A stretch of DNA of 64,000 bases from Stenotrophomonas sp. MYb238 (GTDB lineage Bacteria; Pseudomonadota; Gammaproteobacteria; Xanthomonadales; Xanthomonadaceae): the NCBI RefSeq assembly GCF_009496535.1, contig NZ_WIDL01000016.1, positions 41,655 to 105,654 of the forward strand. The letters run 5' to 3'. Of this stretch, positions 53,189-63,213 are shown piece after piece. A program made the position numbers and the translations under genes. The stretch's first letter is position 1. Every line of letters begins with the position of its first letter. Below the pieces are notes generated by a model that was given only the letters and a program-made list of their open reading frames with translations, did no database searches and was not told the origin of the DNA.

Positions 53189-53277
53189 GTAGGAGCGGCT
53201 TCAGCCGCGAGACCGGCAATGACAAACGCCTCAGATGGCTTCGCCATGCGTGGCTTCGCGGCTGAAGCCGCTCCTAC
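53189..53277. terminator. Xanthomonad palindrome pair at convergent gene ends
   Basis: GTAGGAGCGGCTTCAGCCGC GA (53189-53210) and its exact inverted copy (53256-53277), with a short hairpin GATGGCTTCGCCATGC in the loop, sit between the lipoprotein gene and the DUF885 gene end. Confidence 0.6.
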
Positions 53278-53312
53278 GTAGACAGAAAGGGCGCCGCCAG
53301 GCGCCCTTCCTG

Positions 53313-55109
53313 TCATTTCCGGCGCTGGGCCGGGATGAAGACCTCATCGACCGCGGTGGCCAGCTGGTCCGGCGGCAGCAGGCCCTGGTCGAGCAGGAAG
53401 TTGTTGAAGGCCAGGCGGTCGAACCTGTCGCCCAGCGCCAGTTCGGTGCGCATGCGCAGTTCCATGATCCGGGTGTAGCCGTAGAAGTAGCTGCAGGCCT
53501 GGCCGGGCGAGCGCACGGTGTAGCGGTCCAGTTCCTGCGTGGCCATCGCCTCGGACAGGCCGACGCCTTCCACCAGCACCTTGCGCGCCTGTTCGCGGTC
53601 GGTCAGGCCGAGGTTGAGCATCGGGTCGAGCATGGCGCGCGCGGCGCGCAGCAGGCGGAACTGCAGGGCGATCATCTGCCCGTCCAGCGGTTCGAACGGC
53701 ACCAGTTCGGCCTCGGCGTACAGCGCCCAGCCCTCGACGTTGACCGAGTTGAACGCAAACAGGGTGCGCGCCAGCGAGATGCCGCGCTCGACCATCGCCG
53801 CGAACTGCAGGTCGTGGCCCGGCCGGCCCTCGTGCGCGCTCAGCGTCCATGCCGCCGAGGCGAAGTTGAAGTCGTCGTACTGCGCCTTGCCGCCCGAGGC
53901 CGGGTTGCCCAGCGGCAGCACGAAGGTGCCCTGCTGGCCGGTGTTGCCGACCAGCGGCGGCGGCAGGTAGTGCGGCGCCGGCGATGCCGCGCTCTCGGCC
54001 TCGCTGCCCAGGCGCATCTGCAGCAGGCGCCGCGGCACGTCGACGATGCCGTGCCGACGGATGATCGGGTCGATGGCGTCGATGACGCCGCGGTAGTGCG
54101 CCTCGAGCCGGTCGTTGCCGATCGTGTCCTGCTTCAGCGCGCGGATCACCGCGGCATGGTCGTTCGCGTCCTCGACCTTCAGGCCCTTGGCCTGCACCAC
54201 CAGCGGCGCCAGCTGGCGCATCATCGCGCGGGTTTCCATGTACTCCAGCTGCGCGCGCTGCATCAGCAGCGCCGGGTCGACGTCCACGCCCACGTCCTTG
54301 AGCTGGAAGGCGTACAGCTCCGGCGGCAGGCGCGTGTCGGTGCGCGCCTGCGGCAGCACGTCCTGCCGCGTCCAGGCGATGTAGTCCTTCATCTGCGTGG
54401 ACAGCGTGGCCAGCGCCGCGTCGGCGCCCTTGATGTCGTATTTCGCGAACAGCTTGCCGATGCCGTCGATGTAGGTATCGACGTTGGCCAGCGCCTGCTC
54501 GACCTCGATCCTGGTCGGTTGCAGCAGGTCCGGCACGCCGCTCTTCTCTTCATAGCGCTGCCGCGCCAGCGTGGCCAGCGGCTGCGTGCCCGGCGCCTGG
54601 CCGATGTAGGCCTTGAGCCGGTCCAGCGCCCTGGCCCGGCGTTCGGGCGCGACCTGCTCGGAAAGCAGGCCGTTGAGCCCGCCGAACACGCTCTGCGGCA
54701 CGTCCACCCACGGCATCAGGTGCTGCTCCTCGAGCTGGCTGCCCTCGATGCTGCGCCCGGCCGCGGCGATCATGATCTCCAGGTCCTGGCGTACGTTGGG
54801 GTCGCGTTCGAGCTGGAGTTTCCCGCGCAGCTGCGCGCGCGCCTGGTCCAGCGCGGCGCGGTAGCGCGCGGCGTTGTCCGGGCCGAGATCGACCACCTTG
54901 TCGTCGTAGCCCGGCACGCCGAAGAAACTGGCCATCTCCGGCCGGAACGGCGCCTGCGCGCGCAGCAGGATCTGCGCCAGTTCGTTGCTGTGCGCCACCC
55001 AGGCCGGCGCCGCCGGAGCGGCCTTGGACGGCGGCGCGGCGGCGGCGGCCGCGGCCAGCGGCAGCGGCGCGACCAGGGCGAGGGCGACGGCGAGGACGAT
55101 GGGCTTCAT
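53313..55109 (-). CDS. DUF885 family secreted metallohydrolase
   Basis: A 598-residue protein with a signal peptide (PIVLAVALALVAPLPLAAAA). The DUF885 metal-binding motif is SAHEGRPGHDLQFA near 412-425, followed by GWALYAEAELVPFEP and LDRYTVRSPGQACSYFYGY, typical of this peptidase-like family. Proteins of this family are often called lipoproteins or peptidases of unclear specificity, likely periplasmic. Divergently arranged small Coa1-like gene upstream on the same strand. Confidence 0.85.
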   Translation of the reverse strand: MKPIVLAVALALVAPLPLAAAAAAAPPSKAAPAAPAWVAHSNELAQILLRAQAPFRPEMASFFGVPGYDDKVVDLGPDNAARYRAALDQARAQLRGKLQLERDPNVRQDLEIMIAAAGRSIEGSQLEEQHLMPWVDVPQSVFGGLNGLLSEQVAPERRARALDRLKAYIGQAPGTQPLATLARQRYEEKSGVPDLLQPTRIEVEQALANVDTYIDGIGKLFAKYDIKGADAALATLSTQMKDYIAWTRQDVLPQARTDTRLPPELYAFQLKDVGVDVDPALLMQRAQLEYMETRAMMRQLAPLVVQAKGLKVEDANDHAAVIRALKQDTIGNDRLEAHYRGVIDAIDPIIRRHGIVDVPRRLLQMRLGSEAESAASPAPHYLPPPLVGNTGQQGTFVLPLGNPASGGKAQYDDFNFASAAWTLSAHEGRPGHDLQFAAMVERGISLARTLFAFNSVNVEGWALYAEAELVPFEPLDGQMIALQFRLLRAARAMLDPMLNLGLTDREQARKVLVEGVGLSEAMATQELDRYTVRSPGQACSYFYGYTRIMELRMRTELALGDRFDRLAFNNFLLDQGLLPPDQLATAVDEVFIPAQRRK

Positions 55110-55147
55110 GCGCGCGGCTCCGGAGCAGGAGCCGTGACCCTACGCAG

Positions 55148-55636
55148 TCAGCGGCAACGCGGCAAGACCGTGCAGTCGCGGTCGCGCGCGTCGCGCAGGT
55201 CCACCGGCGCATGCCGGCCCGGCAGCTCGGCCTGCAGGCGCGTATAGAACCAGCGCCCGTCGCTGCGCTGTGCGCGCACGCCGAGCTTGCCGCTGCCATG
55301 CGGGCCGGCGACGCGGATCGTCATGTCGGCGCTGCCGCCGTCGCCGAACTGGCTGATGCTGCCGAACGGGAACGGCTTGGCGCGCAGCGGCCGGCCGAGC
55401 GCGGCGCCCACTTCCGGGTCGCGCCCGGCGCGCGCCAGCGCTTCGCGGTAGGGCTCGCTGCTTTCCAGCGGCGCGGCCATCTGCCGCAGTCCCATCCAGT
55501 AGGTCAGCGACCAGCCGCCGACGATCAGCAGCGCGACCAGCGGCAGCGCCCAGCGCAGATTGCGCTGCAGCCAGTTGCGCGGCGGCCGCTGGCCGGGCGC
55601 GCGCGCGCCCGGCAGGGGAGGTGGCAGCGACGACAT
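55148..55636 (-). CDS. Coa1-like (cytochrome oxidase assembly domain) membrane protein
   Basis: A 162-residue protein with one membrane helix (WALPLVALLIVGGWSLTYW, about 29-47). The mature domain, SEPYREALARAGRDPEVGAALG followed by SISQFGDGGSADMTIRVAGPHGSGKL and DGRWFYTRLQAE, resembles the Coa1/Tim21-type fold of small cytochrome oxidase assembly factors. Bacterial members have no known role. It lies between the DPP-IV and DUF885 genes on the same strand. Confidence 0.75.
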   Translation of the reverse strand: MSSLPPPLPGARAPGQRPPRNWLQRNLRWALPLVALLIVGGWSLTYWMGLRQMAAPLESSEPYREALARAGRDPEVGAALGRPLRAKPFPFGSISQFGDGGSADMTIRVAGPHGSGKLGVRAQRSDGRWFYTRLQAELPGRHAPVDLRDARDRDCTVLPRCR

Positions 55637-55655
55637 CCGTGTCCTCCTTGCCCGA

Positions 55656-57917
<2,262 letters not shown>

Positions 57918-57967
57918 CTAGCCGAGCCGGCCCGCGCCTGCCCCTGTCGTCGGTCCCGCCCCGCCGC

Positions 57968-58111
57968 TCAGCGCCGGCCGCGCTGCTCCTCGCGCATCCG
58001 GCGGCGGATGAAGAACACCGTGAACAGCGGAATCCCCAGGATGATCAGGGCCCCGCAGATCGTCAGCCAGCCCACCGGTTGCGTCAGCATGTCGCGCAAG
58101 ATCGGATGCAT
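57968..58111 (-). CDS. Small DUF3149-like membrane peptide
   Basis: A 47-residue peptide, MHPILRDMLTQPVGWLTICG followed by ALIILGIPLFTVFFIRRRMREE. One membrane helix and a basic tail fit the DUF3149 pattern. GGGAGGGGACGACG precedes the ATG at 58111, a strong ribosome binding site that fixes the start; the longer frame upstream is unlikely. Function unknown. Confidence 0.7.
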   Translation of the reverse strand: MHPILRDMLTQPVGWLTICGALIILGIPLFTVFFIRRRMREEQRGRR

Positions 58112-58208
58112 CGTCGTCCCCTCCCGTGCCGTGTCGATGGAGGCAGCGTAGGGGTACCGGCCGCGAGCGGCCTTGCGCAGGATCAATCGTCGGCGATGGC
58201 GGATGCTT

Positions 58209-58325
58209 GGTCTCCCCGATCAGCGTCCGCCACGACGCCACCGGAGTGCGGCCCGGAAACGTGCTGGAAGCGCAGGCCCAATTGCTCGTGGCGCCGCCAC
58301 AGCAGCTTTCTGTCTGGTTGTGCAT
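58209..58325 (-). pseudogene. Degenerate RHS core remnant
   Basis: This stretch matches the RHS core copies at about 60689-60806 and 62629-62744 with many substitutions: GGAAGCGCAGGCCCAATTGCT compares with GGAAACGCAGGCCCAGCTGCT. In translation it reads near QLLWRRHEQLGLRFQHV, close to LLWQRDEQLGLRFQHIYLGG. It lies beside the DUF3149-like gene and marks the outer, oldest end of the RHS array. It lacks start and stop context. Confidence 0.75.
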
Positions 58326-58403
58326 ACCTAGTTCAGGCGATACGGACCTTGCGCTTTAGGGGGCATAAAGATCGATTCCGCCCCCTGCTTTCCAATATTT
58401 AAA

Positions 58404-58871
58404 CTACTTATTATTTATACAAGATGGAATTCCATCCACATCCCCTTCAATTAATTTCAGGTCAGCATCTATCACCGCTCTGATGGCAGAGTCGCGCTCA
58501 GTCGTCAGCTCTCTAGCCTTATGCAAAAGAGATGCTGCATGCGCACAATCTTGCCTGCCGCCACTCTTCGAAATATAGGCAGCCAATCGCTGCATAGCCG
58601 CAGGATCGTTTTTTTGAGCACCCCTTTCAAGCCACTCCTCATAGCGACTCCAATCCCTAATGTTTAGGTAATAGGTCTCCACTAAGGCCTGAGCATGCCG
58701 ATCCCCCTTTGCTGCCGCTCGCTCCATCGCACCCAACTTTTCCTTGCCGAAATTTTCACTTGCACTGCCAGCAATCTCGGAAGTGATCTTGGTGCCGCGC
58801 TTATCTTCATTGCTACAGGACACAATAGCTATGCACATTAAAATGCACAACAGAGGCTCAATGCGATCCAT
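58404..58871 (-). CDS. Lipoprotein with Sel1/TPR-like repeats, possible immunity protein
   Basis: A 155-residue protein of lower GC than the chromosome. The signal IEPLLCILMCIAIVSCSNED gives a lipobox with Cys about 18. The mature part has helical pairs resembling Sel1/TPR repeats: MERAAAKGDRHAQALVETYY, YEEWLERGAQKNDPAAMQRLAAYIS and CAHAASLLHKAREL. The start ATG lies 2 nt after the stop of the 58874 frame, a typical toxin-tail/immunity spacing. A periplasmic lipoprotein immunity factor is plausible, unproven. Confidence 0.65.
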   Translation of the reverse strand: MDRIEPLLCILMCIAIVSCSNEDKRGTKITSEIAGSASENFGKEKLGAMERAAAKGDRHAQALVETYYLNIRDWSRYEEWLERGAQKNDPAAMQRLAAYISKSGGRQDCAHAASLLHKARELTTERDSAIRAVIDADLKLIEGDVDGIPSCINNK

Positions 58872-58873
58872 GA

Positions 58874-59107
58874 TCACTTCGTCCTGGTTATTCTTTCTGT
58901 CACAGGGACTCGACTCCCCAGCTGACTGCCTGAGCATTTAACGGTAGCAGATCCATCGGAATTTATTCGAATTACCTTTATGGACATTCCTGTGGACCCA
59001 GAGCCGCCTGGACTAAATCGACGCCATATACCAAGGGCTCCCTTGCTATCTCCTTGCATATTCACGCGCAGCGTCATGGCGTCGCCAGTGTAATTCTTCG
59101 GACACAC
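58874..59107 (-). CDS. Orphan toxin-tail-like fragment
   Basis: A 77-codon frame (GTG start assumed; the frame is open from 59161) with VVCPKNYTGDAMTLRVNMQG, then RRFSPGGSGSTGMSIKVIRI and DGSATVKCSGSQLGSRVPVT. It has no good ribosome site, low GC and no RHS core before it. I interpret it as the last part of a displaced effector whose front has been lost, followed directly by its lipoprotein partner. A short independent gene is the alternative. Confidence 0.4.
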   Translation of the reverse strand: MCPKNYTGDAMTLRVNMQGDSKGALGIWRRFSPGGSGSTGMSIKVIRINSDGSATVKCSGSQLGSRVPVTERITRTK

Positions 59108-59164
59108 AACGAATCCATTGGGAACGTAGACATCTGATTCAACTACTTGGAAAATCGACTCCTA

Positions 59165-59537
59165 TGTTTTTTCCTTCAGACGGCTCCGTCACCGACCCGC
59201 AGCATTCCCAGTACAAACGGCTGACGGCAGGGCTAGTTCCTTCCGGCATCGCGGCAGCATGCGGGTCGGCGCCCCCTCCGGCCATGGACCGGCACGATTA
59301 TTAAGGAGTAGGGATTTAATTCAGCCTCCAAGTTTCGGGAAAAGAGGCAATACCGCTGGTCCGGCAATAACTGACTGGTCCAGCGACAGCTCGTGATTAG
59401 CCTTCTGCCCAGCAGCTGGCGAGCTCGAATCTTGGGTGAGAACGTTTCAAGTCACACTGCCGTCCAACAAGCCCCCCAGGACCTCCATTCCCCAAGCGCA
59501 ATGAAAATCCACTCCACCCAGCAGGAGTACATGCTTA
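59165..59537. other. Spacer without recognised gene in the RHS array
   Basis: About 370 nt of mixed composition between the orphan tail and the first immunity-like gene. A GC-rich piece (59200-59300) lies inside AT-richer DNA, so several sources appear joined. Short frames on both strands are not coding-like. No terminator or insertion-element end was identified. Confidence 0.45.
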
Positions 59538-59837
59538 CTACAAGATTTTCGACAAAACCACTATCGCAATAATAGATAGAATGACAGCCAATGGAAGCAG
59601 CACACGAACAGAAATTAGTATGTTTAGATTCCCTTTCCCAATTTCCTTCCCCATGCGCCTTGTATACAAATTATTCAAAACTGAAGATACATCACGCCCA
59701 GAAAAGCTCCTTGGGCGACCGATCTCCATCCAATAGACCGGAGCAGATTTTTCAATAACATCCATAAGCACATAAAAGAGTGAAAGATATGCCACATTAG
59801 CCAAAAATGCTGCGACAAGCAGAATGAAAACCATCAC
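59538..59837 (-). CDS. Membrane immunity-like protein 1
   Basis: A 99-residue, low-GC protein with two membrane helices: VFILLVAAFLANVAYLSLFYVLM at the start and LLPLAVILSIIAIVVLSKIL at the end. Between them is YWMEIGRPRSFSGRDVSSVLNNLYTRR, close to LWIELGRPVLGRATREIVIP in the protein at 61412. It starts 12 nt after the stop of RHS cassette 1, the usual place for an immunity gene. The shared W-x-E-hydrophobic-GRP motif and topology point to one family. Confidence 0.7.
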   Translation of the reverse strand: MMVFILLVAAFLANVAYLSLFYVLMDVIEKSAPVYWMEIGRPRSFSGRDVSSVLNNLYTRRMGKEIGKGNLNILISVRVLLPLAVILSIIAIVVLSKIL

Positions 59838-59849
59838 TCTTTATCCTTA

Positions 59850-61363
59850 TTAACTTCGTAGTTTACTGCGGGCGCATATTTGATATGCCCCCCCGCCCAG
59901 GCCAAAGCTGATAGTGGCATCTACTTGACCAGCCGGGTTTATCGACAGGGAGCCGCCAATGCTACCAATAGCGCCGAAATCACCCCCTATGTCAAAATTA
60001 AATGGCGAATTCCCGCTGAACAATTGGACGCTAAAAATCTTCACATCTACTGTCAGGCCAGCATATGCCCCCTCACCAACCGGAACCCAGCCCACAGTAT
60101 CTGCCCCATTACCACCAAGGTTTTTATTTGCCTGAATTCCTGTACCAGCCGATGCGGCAAACTTTGCATTCACCGAAACCCTTTCTTCCAGCACCCTTCC
60201 TGCTGCCTGACGCCCAATTTCGTACTGACCAGCTGCCTGCCTTAGGCCTTGTGTTTCTTTGCCAATTATCTCGGACGCCGCATCATCAATTGGACGACTC
60301 TGCTCACTGGATTCAACTGGACGGCCAAGCATCATATCAACCACCTTTGACCAACTCCGCCGCCCATCCGGATCAGTAAACCGATACGGATTGTTGTTGG
60401 CATACCAGTACCGGTTGAACGCCCCCACCGGATTGCTGTAGGCGGTAATGGGGTCCACGCTCAGGAAGCGCGGGATCAGCGGGTCGTAATAGCGCTGCTG
60501 CATGTAGACCAGGCCGGTGGCCTTGTCCATCATGTGCCCGGTGTAGCCCGGACGGTTGTCGTTGGTTCGGTTGAGCATCTTCCCGTACGGCTCATGCTCG
60601 GTCGTCTGCAGCGTGTTGCCCAGTTCATCCGTCGCCGCGATCGGGCTGCCCAGCGCATCGGTATGCCGGTAGATCGTCCCATATACCGTCTCCCCGATCG
60701 GCATCCGCCGCGACGCCACCAGGCTGCCGCCCAGGTAGATGTGCTGGAAACGCAGGCCCAGCTGCTCGTCGCGTTGCCACAGCAGTTTCCCGTCCAGGCT
60801 GTACACCTCGTACAGCAGCCCGTCCGCGCCGGCCGTGCGTACCCGGCGTCCCTGTGCATCGTAGCGGTACGTATCCGTACCCTGTGCCGTGCGCAGCCGG
60901 TTGCCGTGGTCGAACACGAACAGGTTGCCGTTCTTGTTGATCACGTTGCCGCGCACGTCGTAGCCCAGCCCGATGATGCTCGCACCGCCCGGGCCGTTGA
61001 GCACGTTGGTCAGCCGGTCGCGCGCGTCGTAGCCCATGCTCCGGCTCTGCCGCCCTGCCACCGTGAAGTCGGTGATCGCCGACACGTTGCCGTTGCGGTC
61101 ATACGCATAGCCCAGGTCTAGCACCCCGCCGCTGTCGGTGCTGGGCTCGGGCAGCTGCCGTGCGTTCTGCGACATCGTGTGCACTAGGCCGTTGCCGTAG
61201 GTGAACCGTTTGATCGCTCCGTTCGAGTAGTACTGCACCCCCGCGAAAGTGCCCGTCTGGGTCGGCTGGCCCAGCGTGTTGGGCAGCTAGTCCACCGTCA
61301 GGCTCTGCGGATACACCAAGCTGGTCATTGCCGTGGCCGTTGTAGCCGTAACCAATGTGCGGA
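59850..61363 (-). pseudogene. Displaced RHS C-terminal cassette 1 with glycine-rich toxin tail
   Basis: A 3' RHS fragment without its own start. From about 61286 the frame gives YD-type repeats (FTYGNGLVHTMSQNARQLPE, FDHGNRLRTAQGTDTYRYDAQGRR), then the core PYGKMLNRTNDNRPGYTGHM, and the end of the core at NNPYRFTDPDGR. An in-frame TAG at 61287-61289 and a frame change upstream prevent expression as part of a full RHS. The unique tail (about 165 residues) ends in a Gly-rich beta segment, SLSINPAGQVDATISFGLGG. It is silent unless recombined onto an active RHS gene through the core. Confidence 0.8.
60363..60864. repeat. 502-bp RHS core direct repeat, copy 1
   Basis: Nearly identical to 62301-62802; only around a dozen single-base differences are seen by eye. 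It encodes the conserved RHS core from YDAQGRRVRTAG to TDPDGR. A partial third copy reaches the window edge from about 63855. Homologous recombination across these cores can exchange toxin tails. Confidence 0.9.
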
Positions 61364-61385
61364 TTAATTGCCTCCGTCCCCTTTA
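61364..61385. repeat. 22-bp cassette seam, copy 1
   Basis: TTAATTGCCTCCGTCCCCTT plus TA lies exactly between RHS cassette 1 and the downstream side of immunity-like gene 2. The same 22 bases, with one or two changes, lie at 62811-62832 between RHS cassette 2 and immunity-like gene 3. Confidence 0.75.
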
Positions 61386-61411
61386 GATCCCAAATGCCGA
61401 TCAGCGCGATC

Positions 61412-61738
61412 TTACATGCCCCAGCCAAGCTGCCTACGGAACGCAACGGCAACGATCCATAAAATATAAAATGTCAGCAGTACCACAAGATATATGCGCA
61501 GGCGCAATGCGCGCCCCCTCTGATCAAGTGACATTGAATCAAGGTAGCGGAATCTACCAAGCAAGAGCGGGATCACAATTTCACGGGTTGCTCGACCTAA
61601 CACCGGCCTCCCTAACTCAATCCATAGATCCTCACAATCACCTTTCAAAATATTAATGAATTTTGACAACTCAAAAATATACAAAAAACTCATGATAATG
61701 GCAAAAGGCGTTGCTATGACTAGAAGATCAATTATCAT
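61412..61738 (-). CDS. Membrane immunity-like protein 2
   Basis: A 108-residue, low-GC protein. The chosen ATG (61738) overlaps the end of RHS cassette 2 by 11 nt, as expected for toxin-immunity pairs. Helix 1 is IDLLVIATPFAIIMSFLYIFE and the last helix IYLVVLLTFYILWIVAVAF. The middle has LWIELGRPVLGRATREIVIP, matching the protein at 59538. It is therefore a paralogue, probably neutralising the related tail of cassette 2. Confidence 0.72.
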   Translation of the reverse strand: MIIDLLVIATPFAIIMSFLYIFELSKFINILKGDCEDLWIELGRPVLGRATREIVIPLLLGRFRYLDSMSLDQRGRALRLRIYLVVLLTFYILWIVAVAFRRQLGWGM

Positions 61739-62810
61739 TATTACTCCACAAAGTAGTGCCAATTGATAGCGACTTATTAATCGCCACCTTTCCACCTCCG
61801 CCCACCCCGCCGAAGCCCTTTAACGTAACAGTGCCGCCGGGGTTGAATTGAAATTTCAGGCCAGCAGCAACAACGTCACCCACTTTCAAGTCACCACTAT
61901 TAAATATGATTGGCGTATTCCTTGCTCCCGGAATGCTAAAATTTAAAATATCAACTTCAGCGCCAGCAAATAAACCAACCCCTTCGCCGATTACACCCAT
62001 GAGATCCAATTTTTGCTCCCCTGTTCTCAGGTTGTCTGAATAAGAAAGGGTGCCTCCGAGGCCAGCTGCGCCGGACACTTCACCGTAGAGAGTCATGTTT
62101 GTCGCGTCTACTACTGCGCCTCCGATGTGTCGCGCGAGTTCGCCCATGCTTCCAGCAGGGGAACGCCTAGAGCCCTGGTCACCCGAATGCCCCGTAGAGC
62201 TCACACCACCCATTGTAGCTACTGACCCTCGCAGACTAGGATGGGCGCTCATTGATCGACGATCCTCTGCCAACCCTTTTCGTGTCTCCTTATCCATTCG
62301 CCCATCGGGATCAGTAAACCGATACGGATTGTTGTTGGCATACCAGTACCGATTAAACGCCCCCACCGGATTGCTGTAGGCGGTAATGGGGTCCACGCTC
62401 AGGAAGCGCGGGATAAGCGGGTCGTAATAGCGCTGCTGCATGTAGACCAGGCCGGTGGCCTTGTCCATCATGTGTCCGGTGTAGCCCGGACGGTTGTCGT
62501 TGGTTCGGTTGAGCATCTTCCCGTACGGCTCATGCTCGGTCGTCTGCAGCGTGTTGCCCAGTTCATCCGTCGCCGCGATCGGGCTGCCCAGCGCATCGGT
62601 ATGCCGGTAGATCGTTCCGTATACCGCCTCCCCGATCGGCATCCGCCGCGACGCCACCAGGCTGCCGCCCAGGTAGATGTGCTGGAAACGCAGGCCCAGC
62701 TGCTCGTCGCGCTGCCACAGCAGCTTCCCGTCCAGGCTGTACATCTCGTACAGCAACCCGTCCGCACCGGCCGTGCGTACCCGGCGTCCCTGGGCGTCGT
62801 AGCTGTATGT
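61728..62810 (-). pseudogene. Displaced RHS C-terminal cassette 2 with related toxin tail
   Basis: This RHS fragment begins abruptly at YSYDAQGRRVRTAGADGLL, directly after the 22-bp seam, which supplies a TAA just upstream in frame. It lacks any start and contains the RHS core to NNPYRFTDPDGR. The tail of about 190 residues ends with NTPIIFNSGDLKVGDVVAAG, FNPGGTVTLKGFGGVGGGGK and a Ser/Asn-rich end. It resembles the tail of cassette 1 (shared FN-x-GD/FNPxG and Gly-rich strands). Silent unless joined to an active RHS gene. Confidence 0.8.
62301..62802. repeat. 502-bp RHS core direct repeat, copy 2
   Basis: Direct copy of 60363-60864. The two copies are 1938 bp apart, each followed on the minus strand by a distinct tail and immunity-like gene. 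Confidence 0.9.
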
Positions 62811-62832
62811 TTAATTGCCTCCGTTCCCTTTA
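62811..62832. repeat. 22-bp cassette seam, copy 2
   Basis: TTAATTGCCTCCGTTCCCTT plus TA. The last three bases, read on the minus strand, are the TAA stop of immunity-like gene 3, and the first six are the TAA and preceding bases of the cassette 2 border. Confidence 0.75.
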
Positions 62833-63213
62833 AGTCATCGGCTGCCGTTTACCGACAGCCTCGAAGATCGCTGCAAATAGCAGCAGCGCCAATACAAAGA
62901 CGACAACAAAGGTCACGATTGGGAGACTTTGCAGATCAAAGCCATGGAAGAAGTGCAAGTACTGCCCACGGCTTTCATCCCAATTGGTCCAATAGGGATA
63001 TGGGGGTACTGCAATCACCAAAGCCGCAATAGCCGCGCCGACCCATCTCAGCCTAGTTAGCCACCTAGCCACCATGATGGAGATAAGCGTTACCGCAAAA
63101 GCAACCTCCAGATTCAAGGTGCCTCCCCACGCATAAGCCATCACCAACCCGGGCACAAGTAGAAGGAAACCTGCCGCGGCAACAACGAGAGATCGAAGCG
63201 TTTTACTTTGCAT
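62830..63213 (-). CDS. Membrane immunity-like protein 3
   Basis: A 127-residue membrane protein with four hydrophobic segments: LVVAAAGFLLLVPGLVMAYAW, LEVAFAVTLISIMVARWL, WVGAAIAALVIAVPPYPYW and LPIVTFVVVFVLALLLFAAIF. The ATG at 63213 (MQSKTLRS) overlaps the end of RHS gene 3 by 11 nt; the frame upstream belongs to the RHS tail region. It is not related to the proteins at 59538 and 61412. Presumably protects against the tail of RHS 3. Confidence 0.72.
   Translation of the reverse strand: MQSKTLRSLVVAAAGFLLLVPGLVMAYAWGGTLNLEVAFAVTLISIMVARWLTRLRWVGAAIAALVIAVPPYPYWTNWDESRGQYLHFFHGFDLQSLPIVTFVVVFVLALLLFAAIFEAVGKRQPMT

Noticed and set aside
58354-58386. Possible insertion-element end (AGGGGGCATAAAGATCGATTC followed by GCCCCCT)
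   Set aside because: Only an imperfect inverted repeat; no transposase gene or target duplication is visible.
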